NCBI GenBank assembly: GCA_032717465.1
Contig: CM064683.1
Coordinates: 40,478,497 to 40,542,496 of the forward strand
Direction of reading: 5' to 3'
DNA from: Coenobita brevimanus
Taxonomy: Eukaryota > Arthropoda > Malacostraca > Decapoda > Coenobitidae
DNA length: 64,000 nt
Shown here: piece by piece, positions 47,188-56,717 of the stretch
Layout of the letters: each line of letters begins with the position of its first letter
How positions within the stretch are numbered: the first letter of the stretch is position 1
Notes under the pieces: generated by a model
What the model saw: only the letters and a program-made list of their open reading frames with translations
Told to the model about the DNA's origin: nothing
Databases searched by the model: none
Program-made: the position numbers and the translations under genes

Positions 47188-48872
47188 GGAACAACTACTG
47201 CTACTACTACATACTTCATATCATTACCATCACCACCACCACCATTACCATCATCATTATCCATACAATTATCAATATACTCGTCAGTTCTATCCTACAT
47301 CACCATCACCCTTATCATATCCATTAACATCAGTAACCTACTGCATATCACCATCATCACTACCATTACTACTACCATTATGATCATTACCATCACCATT
47401 TATCACAAATTAACACCATACTCGTCAACTGTAATCTACATCACCATCATCATCATATCCATCAACATCATCACCATCGTCATCAGCATCACAGTTACCA
47501 GCATTAGGTACCGGTACGTTAGATCACAGCCACCACTATATTACAGCATCACAAGCTACAAGAGAGGTAGGAGGCGTTATGAAGTAAGGTGCAGCGGCCT
47601 GGGACTCTACTACACCTGGACTGAGTTCAAACCTTCACCCACATGACCGTCATATCTCCTTTTTTTTCTTTCCTTCTTCCTTTCCATTATCTTCTTTTTC
47701 TTTTCCTGTGTTTTCCATTTTCTTTCCCTCATTCATATTTCTGGTTTTCTCCTTTACCTTCTAAACATTCTTACTTTCTTCTTTCTTTTTCGTAAATATA
47801 TTGCTTATTTGAAGTGGATATTTCTTCCACTTCTTGTTTCTTTTTTCTTGTGTTTCTTTCCGCTCACTTTTTTCTTTTACTTTCTTCTTTTCTTCCTCGC
47901 TCTCGTTTTCTTTCGTTTTTGCTTTCACCACTAACACCATAAGCAACAAGAGGCAAGATGAAGCAAGGTGTAGAGGCCTGCAGCCTGTACTGCTTTACCA
48001 GTTTAACACCTTTACCGTTTATACTTTATTTTCGTTCTTTCTTCCCATCTTTCTTTCCTTGTCCTTCATATCGTTTTTTTTTCTCTCGTTCTCCTTATCA
48101 TCCCATTTCTCCTTCAGTTTCCTCCATTCTTTCCCCTTCTTCCTTTTGATTGTCAGTTCTTTTCCTATTTCCTCCTTTTCCATTTCATTTTCCTTCTTTC
48201 TTTATTTTCTTATCTTTCTTCTTACTTTACTTTCTCTCTCTCCTTTTTTTTCTTCATTATATATTGCAGCAATTAGTGATCAAGGGAAGTAGTAGCCAAT
48301 ATCAAGTAAGGTGTAGATGTCTGGCACACAAAAATACTGCACAGGTGTCTGGAATTCCACCCTAATAATTGAGAATCTCGTTTACGACTCCATCTTTCGT
48401 ATGTCCATTTACTTTCTCCTATCTTTTGTTTACCTTACTGCTTTTGATTCGTTTTCAACTTTCTTTCTTTCTTCAATGCGTTTTTCTTTTTTCCTTTGTA
48501 TTTTTATTCCATTCTCTTTTGTAATGACTTTTTCTCATACGTCTTTATCCTAATCATATCTTATTTTTTACTTGTTTTTATTTCTTTCTTCTTGTTCCCC
48601 GTTATCTTCAGTATATTGCTGCACCGCACGGTATAGGAAACGTAGGATGCGGGAGGACGTAAAATTATCATCATTCTTGCTAGCCCGCTGGATATCATTA
48701 TAACCATGATCACCGTAACCATTATTATAATCATCATCACCATCATCATCACTGTCCATAACGTAATCGTTATCATCATCATCAAAACTAACGTGGATAA
48801 TAATCGCCATCACCATTTCAGTCATCACAACTTATATATCCATCAGCATCACCATCACTACCACACACACCA

Positions 48873-49027
48873 CAAAGCCGGCCAGGAGACAGGACGTGTG
48901 TGCTGGGCAATCCCCAGGTCCTGTCCTCCCCACTTACTATTTTTTAACCAGCCCATACACCACTGACCGGGCTAATGTATGGCCCGGCCTGCACTATATG
49001 TGCAGGGAATCTTTCAACTAACGAACG
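48873..49027 (+). mobile_element. Short interspersed element with (AACG)n-like tail
   Basis: About 155 bp of balanced composition inside (ATC)n DNA. It runs from 'aagccggccaggagacagg' to 'gcagggaatctttcaacta', followed by 'acgaacgaac'. It contains inverted words (ggacctgggga-like and ccccaggtcc; tgcactatatgtgca). No box A or B was found. Probably a SINE or a LINE 3' end. Confidence 0.4.
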
Positions 49028-49213
49028 AACCATCACTACCATCATCTTCATGATCACCACTATTATCTACTTCAGATCAAGGCTACCAATATATTACAAC
49101 ATCACAACATACAGGAGATGTTAGAGGCAAGATGAAGTAAGGTGGAGAGGTCTGGGAATCTACTATACCTGTACTGAATGCAAACCTTTATCTGCTTTTT
49201 TTTTTCTTTCCAC

Positions 49214-49215
<2 letters not shown>

Positions 49216-49299
<84 letters not shown>
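49216..49299. repeat. (TA)n microsatellite
   Basis: About 42 uninterrupted TA units in the pyrimidine tract of the head at 49,092. The paralogous point near 17,870 has only 'tatata'. Confidence 0.98.
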
Positions 49300-49303
<4 letters not shown>

Positions 49304-50261
49304 CTTGGTTTCCTTGTCTTTCTTTGTTTCTCCTTTTCATTTTCTATCAGTCTATCTGTCGCTATATCTCTCTGTCTATGTATCTATCATCTATGAATCT
49401 CCTACAGCTGGACATCAGGTGGCCGGGGTTAGTTCTACCGAAATCAATACCTTCAGTGCGATGGCGAAATTTATATTTTATTCTTGGCATCATTGAATGA
49501 TTTTCTTCAGGTAAGATCCCCCTAGTAGAGCAGGTGTTAATGTAGACGATATAACCCAACCCCTCCAGTTACAAAAGCCTGCCCTAACCTACCTGCATGA
49601 AGTCATCTGGACATTAGAAAAATACAGTGAATAACAAGAGGGAGATGACATCTGGCAGAGTCGAACGGCCTGGGTCTCTGCACCAGAAGCCAGGAGCTCA
49701 TTCCTACTAGGACCAACTCCTTTTTTGTCATGATTATCTTTCTCACCACTACTACCACCATCATCATCATAATTATCATCATTGTCATCATCATTATCAA
49801 AACCAACTGTCATCACTATTTAACATCACTAACACCTTCAGGACTGCTGATGTGGAGATCTAAGTTTTTCCATCATCATTATCATCATATTATCATCGTC
49901 ATGATCAAAGTTAACCCACGTCACTATTGGGCATCGCTGACACTGTCGCTATTATTGGTTGTGTAGAACTGAACCTTTTATATCATCATCATCATCATCA
50001 TCATCATCATCTGATTCCGTATAATATTGAATATTGAACATCACCAACAATAATAAGCAACACCCAGTACTCGTATCACTACCGCCACCACAACCATCAT
50101 CATCATCATCATCATCATTTTCTTTCTTTCCAGTTGTCTTTTCTTCTGCATTATAGTACATCATCACAAGGTACAAGAGAGGTGGGAGGGGATATGAAGT
50201 AAGGTGCAGCGGCCTGGCACTCCACTACACCTGCACTGAGTTACAACCTCCATTCATTTAT

Positions 50262-50833
50262 TATCCGTCCCCGCCGCTGAGTGATTCGGGGACGGGTATT
50301 GTTTCCACTCAGTTTGTTTGTCTGTCTGTTTGTTTGTTTGTAAACAACTTTACTCGAAAAGTACTGGTGCGATTTTGACTAATATAGTGATGATGAGCAT
50401 AACCTTCTGATCACCTGATTATTATTATTATTATTATTTTTTTGCCAAACTGGCCCAAGGTCCAGGCTGTAGGCTCAAAAAATGTAAAAAACAAAAAATT
50501 GTGAGGAAAGGAACAAAAATCGTTGTTTTCCGCCATAACTCCTTTCAAGTTCGTCATTTCGACATGAAACCAAAACCTAAAGGTGCATCTCTCAGATCAT
50601 ATAACATGCCTTATTACATCAGGGGGGTCACACCCCAGTTAGAGGTAGGGGGGTCAGTGTCAGGTGGGTCGGGTCTAATATTTCAAATGGGCTTGAAATC
50701 GTCAATTTTTACCCGATTTACTCCAGATATGATATGTGACATCTTTAACTAAACATCCTGTTGTGTTCAAACGTCAGCACTAAAATGACTGCCGGGGACG
50801 GGTTTGCTGTACCTTGGCACCGCTTCTTGTTAC
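50262..50833 (+). mobile_element. Unclassified 570-bp insertion with CGGGGACGGGT motif
   Basis: Absent from the paralogous module near 18,845. The junctions read 'catttatta | tccgtccccg' and 'cgcttcttg | ttacactttt'. Near the left end is a hairpin (cgtccccg...cggggacg) followed by 'cggggacgggtattgtttcc', a (TTTG)n run and 'tactggtgcgattttgacta'. 'cggggacgggtttgctgta' recurs at the right end. It has no substantial frame. A related segment occurs at 54,056-54,215. Confidence 0.55.
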
Positions 50834-51532
50834 ACTTTTATTTTTCCTTAAGCGTTTCTTCCCTTACGTTCCTTTTTATATTTTCCATTTGTACGTCTTT
50901 TTTTTTTCTTTTGGTCCTTCTCCGTTCCTTTCCTTTTTGTCCCTTATGTTCTTGTTATCCTCTTTTATTTATTTCTCCTTTATATAACGTTCTTTCATTT
51001 GCTTTCTCCATTATCAAATTTATTGCATTTTCTTCTATTAATTTACTTCTTTTTTATATTCTCTTTTTCCCGTATGTTTTCCCTTCTAATTACATTGTAT
51101 CAAAAGCTACACGAGGAGTAGGATGTATGATGAAGTAAACTTATCATTTACTAATATACATCACCACCATTATCATTAGCACATTAATTATCATTATTAG
51201 CCATCATCATCATCATCATCATCTTCATTACTCATACTGTTGTTTGTTTCCATTCGTCCTCGTAATTTGTGTTTCTCTCTTAGTTATCTTTTTTAATTTC
51301 TCCTTTTCATACCTTTTTATTTCATTTGTTTCTTGTTTACATTAGTAATTTTTTATCTGGCTCCTTTACTTTCTGTCACCATTCACTTTCTTTAATTCTT
51401 TTCTCTCCCATTTAACTTTCTTTCTGTCTTTCTCGTCGATATTACAGCATCACAAGGTACAAGAGGTAGGAGGCGAAATGAAGCAAGGTGGAGCGGCCTG
51501 GGACACTGCTACAGGTGTACTCAGATAACACC

Positions 51533-53700
51533 TTTTTTTTTTTTTTTTTTTTTATGCGAGGAAGAAGGAACCAAAGGCTATGTGCCCGCAGTAACAGTTC
51601 CCTCCAAGAGAAAAACAAAATACAATAGAGAGCCAAAATCAAGATCCGATCATTTTGAGATGCCTGGACACACTGCGTTTGAAAGACTGGAGATCATAGG
51701 CAGCAGGAAATACAGACAGAGGGAGACAGTTCCAGAGCTGACCTGTTGCATAAATGAAAGACTGGGAGTAACGGTTAACTCTTGCATTAGAGAGTTGGAC
51801 AGAAAAGGGATGAGAGTTTGCTGCCAGACGGGTGCTACGCGCCCGTCGTAGAGGTGGAGGAAAGCACGCAGACAGTTCAGAGGAGCAGTGACCATTAAAG
51901 TAGCGATAGAAAAGAGATAAAGATGCAACAGTGCGGCGAAGAGACAGAGGTTGAAGGGAGTCAGTAAGAGGAGGAGAGTTAATGAGACGAAAAGCCTTTG
52001 ACTCCACCCTATTGAGAAGAGCTGTATGTGGGGAGCCTCCCCACACATGAGAGTTGTACTCCACACAGGGGCGGATAAAACCCCTGTATAGAGTCAACAA
52101 TTGTGCAGGGGTAAAGAAAGAGCGGAGTCGGCTTAGCACACCCAATCTCTTGGAAGCAGATTTTACAAGAGATGTAATATGATCTTTCCAAGATAAGTCC
52201 CGAGTAAATGAAACCCCAAGCATGTTCAAGGATGATGCAGGATTAAGCTGAATATTATTAAACATTAGTGGGTATACCTGTGGAAGATTTTGTCGGGTTG
52301 ATAGGTGTAAGAACTGAGTCTTAGATGCATTAAAGACGACCATATTATTTTTACCCCAGTCAGAGATACGAGCCAAGTCAGACATTAGGTGTGCCATAGC
52401 CTCATCCCTTGTTTGTTGAAGTAACTGTTGAGATGGGCGTTGCGGGAACCAAATGGAAAGGTGAAGGGTGGAGTCATCAGCGTATGAGTGGATAGGGTTA
52501 GATGTACGGCTTAGAAGGTCATTGATGAATAAAAGGAAGAGAGTTGGTGATAGGACAGAGCCCTGAGGAACACCACTGTTGATAGATCTAGGAGAAGAAC
52601 GATTGCTGTCTACATCAGCGGCTATAGAACGACCAGAAAAGAAGCTAGCGATGAAGGCACAGATAGAAGGATAGAAACCGTAGGAGGGCAGTTTGGAAAT
52701 TAAAGATTTATGCCAGACTCGATCGAAAGCCTTTGAGATGTCAAGTGCAATGGCAAAGCTTTCGCCAAAGTCCCGAAAGGAGGATGACCAGGAGTCTGAA
52801 AGGTAGGTGAGAAGATCGCCAGTGGAACGTCCCTGACGGAACCCATACTGACGATCGGAAAGAAGGTTGTGATAGGAAAGATGCCTTAAAATTTTTCCAT
52901 TAAGAATTGACTTGAAAACTTTTGAAATACAGGACGTTAAAGCAATTGGACGATAGTTGGAGGGTTGGGAGTGGTCACCCTTCTTTGAGACTGGCTGAAT
53001 GAGAGCAAACTTCCAGCAAGAAGGAAAGGTACAAGTTGACAGACAAAGGCGAAAGAGTTTGCCTAGGCAGGGTGTAAGCACAGAAGCACAGTTCTTGAGA
53101 ACAACAGGAGGGACCCCATCAGGCCCATATGCCTTGTTAGTACTGAGGCCAGTGATGGCAGAAAATACATCAACTGAAGAAATTTTAATGTCAGCCATGA
53201 GGAAGTCAGAGGGGGGAAGTGATGGAGGAACAGCACCAGAATCGTCTAAGGTGGAATTGGAGGAGAAAGTCTGTGCGAAGAGATCTGCTTTATCAGTAGA
53301 AGAAATAGCTACAGAACCATCAGAGTAGAAAAGAGGAGGGAAGGATGATGAGGTAAAGTTGTTAGAAAGATTTTTGGCAAGGTGCCAGAAGGAGCGGGAA
53401 GAATTCGAGTTGGAGAGTTGAGAGCATTTAGTATGGATGAAATTATTTTTAGTAGAGCGAAGAACAGACTTAGCACGATTCCGGGCAGAAACGTAAAGAT
53501 GATGTGATTCAGGGGTGGGTTGGCTCCGGTACCTTTTGTAGGCCCTCTCCTTGTTGCGGACAGCATTAGAACAAGCGTGTTTAAACCAAGGCTTTCTTGT
53601 GTTAGTCAAAGGATATGAGAAAGGAATGTATGCTTCCATACCCGAGAGAATAACCTCCGTAATGCGCAAGGCACACTCAGATGGCTCACGGCCATCTGAA
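51533..53700 (-). mobile_element. Jockey-like LINE J2, 5'-truncated, poly(A)-tailed
   Basis: Minus strand. It has a poly(A) tail of 21 bases (T run at 51,533-51,553), a short 3' UTR to about 51,638 and one uninterrupted coding frame. The endonuclease is absent. Both junctions are exact when compared with the empty module at about 20,085 (aacacc | tgtaccatttat), with neither duplication nor loss. It is the youngest-looking LINE here. Confidence 0.92.
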
Positions 53701-53708
53701 TGTACCAT
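51639..53708 (-). CDS. Reverse transcriptase of J2, open 689-codon frame
   Basis: Copies element RNA into DNA at a nicked target. Regions: linker (residues 1-190), KAYGPDGVPP (193-201), SNYRPIALTS (250-259), DRQYGFRQGRSTGDLL (285-300), ALDISKAFDRVWH with catalytic Asp 323, NSGVPQGSVLSP (377-388), SYADDSTLH (YADD 409-412), NASKTQFLHL (460-469) and LNMLGVSF (494-501). Thumb and C-terminal domain follow, to RHLKMIGS. All RT motifs are intact and there is no stop or shift. The endonuclease domain expected upstream is missing through 5' truncation. The first two codons and part of the third lie in flanking module DNA (53,701-53,708), so the ATG was supplied by the target; the next in-frame Met is residue 24. 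Whether it is transcribed is unknown. Confidence 0.9.
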   Translation of the reverse strand: MVHSDGREPSECALRITEVILSGMEAYIPFSYPLTNTRKPWFKHACSNAVRNKERAYKRYRSQPTPESHHLYVSARNRAKSVLRSTKNNFIHTKCSQLSNSNSSRSFWHLAKNLSNNFTSSSFPPLFYSDGSVAISSTDKADLFAQTFSSNSTLDDSGAVPPSLPPSDFLMADIKISSVDVFSAITGLSTNKAYGPDGVPPVVLKNCASVLTPCLGKLFRLCLSTCTFPSCWKFALIQPVSKKGDHSQPSNYRPIALTSCISKVFKSILNGKILRHLSYHNLLSDRQYGFRQGRSTGDLLTYLSDSWSSSFRDFGESFAIALDISKAFDRVWHKSLISKLPSYGFYPSICAFIASFFSGRSIAADVDSNRSSPRSINSGVPQGSVLSPTLFLLFINDLLSRTSNPIHSYADDSTLHLSIWFPQRPSQQLLQQTRDEAMAHLMSDLARISDWGKNNMVVFNASKTQFLHLSTRQNLPQVYPLMFNNIQLNPASSLNMLGVSFTRDLSWKDHITSLVKSASKRLGVLSRLRSFFTPAQLLTLYRGFIRPCVEYNSHVWGGSPHTALLNRVESKAFRLINSPPLTDSLQPLSLRRTVASLSLFYRYFNGHCSSELSACFPPPLRRARSTRLAANSHPFSVQLSNARVNRYSQSFIYATGQLWNCLPLSVFPAAYDLQSFKRSVSRHLKMIGS

Positions 53709-54055
53709 TTATACCTCTTTTTATTTTTTATCTCCTTACTTTCTATCCTTGTCCTACATTTCACAATTTGCAATATTCTTTTCTTCCTTTACTCCTGTTT
53801 TCTCGGCTTTCTTTCTTGTTTGTCCATTTCTTTTTCTTTTTATTTTTTCTCCATTTCGTTCATTTTGTTTCTTTCCTTTCTCTCCTCATTTCTCGTTTTC
53901 TTACTCCCTCCGTTTCTTTATTCTTTCTTCTGTCTTTCTTCACACATTGCAGCAATAAAGCAACAAGTGAAGTAGGAGCCAAGGTGCAGCAGGGGGGAGC
54001 CATCTCGGACACAAATGAAGGTGTCTGGAGTTCAACCCTCAGCCACGAGACGCAC
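53701..54055 (+). repeat. Pyrimidine tract and SINE-like head after J2
   Basis: Continues the module interrupted by J2, matching 20,085-20,450 in order. The head is at about 53,950-54,045 (gaagtaggagccaaggtgca...gtgtctggagttcaaccc). This is the last module in plus orientation. Confidence 0.75.
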
Positions 54056-54107
54056 TTCTTTTTTACACCCGCGTCTTGCGGACCGAGAGGGTGTGTTATG
54101 TTTTTAG

Positions 54108-54145
<38 letters not shown>

Positions 54146-54215
54146 TTGACTGAAGCCGTTTTATCAGATTTTAACCAAACTTGGTGAAGGCATGGAGATG
54201 AAAGAAGGCAATAAT
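54056..54215 (+). repeat. Second, partial copy of the CGGGGACGGGT-type repeat
   Basis: The text 'cggaccgagagggtgtgtta', then a (TG)n run (54,111-54,141) and 'ttatcagattttaaccaaac' parallels the first third of the 50,262 element. The (TG)n replaces its (TTTG)n. Confidence 0.45.
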
Positions 54216-56066
54216 AAAGAACTAACACCAAGCCATAAAATGGCTAAATGGCACTAAGGCAGAAGGTAGCAGGGGTAATAATTAAATTAAATGTTAGATG
54301 TGAAGAATAAAAAGGAAATTGATAATTGGAAGCGTGGAAAAACAGCCTATATACTGTAGAAACTTATTTTTTTGCGAACACTAGGTCAAAGGTCAAGGCC
54401 ACGTTACATATGCCATACTCAGTACCGTGTCTATTAAATATATCGTTCAGTTCTAGATCTGTAGCAAATTTGAGTACGAGCAGTGAATCATTTTTTAAAG
54501 CAGGATGTATCAGGAACAGCATTATGGAGGAACGGAGGCAGAAGGATAAGAATTTATCTGAATACTGAGATGTGTGTGGCAAAGAAAACTTTTGTTTCCC
54601 ATTTCAGGGTGTGTTATAGTTGGCAATAATAGAGGTGGTAGTCACATGATACATTGCTCTTCGAAAGGACTCCATAGCTGTCCTACTATTTGGGCTTTCC
54701 CGTTTGCTGTGTCTCGCCCTTACCTTACTCCTTCTCTAACACTGACATAATCACATGTGGATCATTTGGCATGTGCAGTGAATTCAAAAATTTGCAAGAC
54801 AAATACTGAGTGAATGGATGTGTGGCTTGATTCACTGGACACTTCGTTGACGACTTTCTTACTGTTGTGCTTTAATATTCCTTTACATGGACCCTTCTTA
54901 TCCTATGCACTAGTGAGGTGGAGGATTGGACCAATGATGATGATGATGATGATGATGAAGGCAGTGGCGGTAGTGCCGGTGATGCTGGTGATGCTACTGC
55001 TGCTAACACTGTTGTTATTGTTGTTGTTGATGTTGTTGATGATGATGATGGTGATAATGATGATGATAATGTTGATGATGTTGAATATATAACTAGAATA
55101 GCCAAGCTGTTTACTGACGGACACCCTGTACCTGGGTATTAAACGGCCCAGAAAAGTTAAAGACAAATCTAAAGGATCGTTTTATAATCTTGACTTGATA
55201 ATTAATCTTAAGGTATTTATACAAATTTTCAAATTACCTAAATGTGTGTATATGAGTCACACTCTGGGAATCATCTAAGACGGGCCTAGGAAGGTACCTG
55301 CAACTCTCCCAGAGGCCCGGAGGCTCTAGAAAGGCTGCAAAGGGCTCCCTTCAGCATTGGCTTGTATTAGGCTGTCCCAATGATGATCCAGTATTTATAT
55401 ATGAAGATCAAAGCAGATGATAACGAGGAGGACAATATCAAAGATGATGATACTAAAGATGATGGAAATGAAGATGGCTGTGATGATTACTGGTCCAGCC
55501 CACAACAAGCCAAGTGAATTATCCACAACAAGACAGTCAGTGGAGGAAGCGTAAATGACAAAGATAACAATAAAAAATTCCTATAGGCTGTAACAGTCAA
55601 TTCTCAGATTCCGAGCCATGTGCCGACTTTACTGACCCACCATTTTAAGGATTTATTTACGTCGAATGTTTGAACCAGCTGTTCGTGATTCTCTCCCTTT
55701 GAATAAAGGTAGATCATGTCACCTCCCATCTCCCTACTGGTTGGATGCATGTTGCTTGCCCTGTCCTTACCAAGGTACAGTATATACTAGGTCTTCTTGA
55801 CGTTTTGTGGTAAGATATACAGCAAGATGTAACGGCCAGTCGATCATAGCCTGACCGAATATGGTTTAACTTTTATCCCTCGGACGAAGAAGTTTTCGCA
55901 AATCGATGTTAAGGCTTAGTAATTTCCACCTCCAGCAGATATGAAGCTTGAGGAAGTCCGGCTAGCCAACCACGAATATGTAACTGTGATAGAAGAGTCA
56001 TATTTGCTAATGTGTTTCACTTAATCTTCGGACAAAACAACGACATGACTTTTGTCTTGGACTGTA
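54216..56066. other. Gene-free spacer; orientation switch
   Basis: Unclassified DNA with (GAT)n at 54,935-54,958, GTT/GAT-rich DNA to 55,085 and shorter GAT runs near 55,440. The ATC-type repeats change strand here: CAT/ATC on the left, GAT on the right. No frame with recognisable similarity is present. Confidence 0.6.
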
Positions 56067-56150
56067 CACCAGTAATGGTATCCCAGGCAGCTCCACCATA
56101 CATTGTGTCACCTACTACCTCTCTTGCAGCTTGTGGTGCTGTAAGATAAC
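56067..56150 (-). repeat. SINE-like head, minus strand
   Basis: The complement reads 'caagctgcaagagaggtagt' then 'tggtggagctgcctgggata'. It is the first of the minus-orientation heads. A (GAT)n run follows at 56,210-56,310. Confidence 0.7.
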
Positions 56151-56349
56151 CTAGTGGTGGCTGTGATCTATTGTACTTAATGGTGATAAAGATTATGCTG
56201 CTGCTGCTGGTGATGATGATGATGATGATGAATTAGGATTGAGTTAATGAAAGTAATGTTAGCTATATGGCAATTGATATGGATGATGATGATGATGATG
56301 ATATTGGTTTTGATGTTGTCTGCAGTGTGGGGGATAGTTATGTTTATGG

Positions 56350-56550
56350 TCTGTCTATCTAACTACTAGTATAGCCAGACGCCATGATCCCGTAAGGATG
56401 GCAGTTTTCTGAGTTAGCTGTTTTACGGGGAGGGGCACTAACCCTCGGCCAACCTACCTGTTGAAGCAGTGGGAACACCTTCAGGTTGGTTATATGGCTA
56501 CCACCCAGCACTATATATGGTTTCCTGGCTTACAGGAAACCATTAGGTTT
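56350..56550 (-). mobile_element. Diverged SINE related to the 5S-derived one
   Basis: On the minus strand it has 'gggttagtgcccctccccgt' and 'aaaacagctaactc', ending 'catggcgtctggctatacta' and a degenerate ATAG tail. These match the body and LINE-type end of the SINE at 26,545-26,781. The 5S-derived part is badly eroded (tagtgctgggtggtagcc...ggtgttccc). It is an older member of the same family. Confidence 0.65.
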
Positions 56551-56717
56551 GTCACTCGATGTAAAGCCTCCTGAAAAGAAAAGAGAATTATAGAGTGACA
56601 GGAAAGATGGGAGAAAAATTAAGAGAAGAGGGCAGACACAGAAAGAGAATGATAATTGTGAAGGAAGAAATAGGCAGCACTACATCAAGTGAGTGGATGA
56701 TGGATAATAATTAACGT

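Larger units (their letters stand above)
44280..47208 (+). mobile_element. Jockey/I-group non-LTR retrotransposon J5, 5'-truncated
   Basis: An ACA-rich coding strand unlike J1-J4, so a different LINE family. It starts within the endonuclease and runs through reverse transcriptase to a C-terminal zinc-knuckle-like region. It ends in a short (CTA)n-like tail (actgctactactac) just before module DNA resumes with 'atacttcatatc'. The target lies in (ATC)n-rich DNA. Confidence 0.85.
47209..51532 (+). repeat. Modular array (right of J5)
   Basis: Full heads start near 47,540, 47,930, 48,262, 49,092, 50,150 and 51,442. A variant head is near 49,640, and partial heads are near 48,610 and 51,095. The first two modules duplicate those at 42,618 and 43,000. 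The order of later modules follows 17.7-20.0 kb, which allowed the insertion points of the RTE-like LINE, the 50.26-kb element and J2 to be read off. Pyrimidine-tract frames are not genes. Confidence 0.75.
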
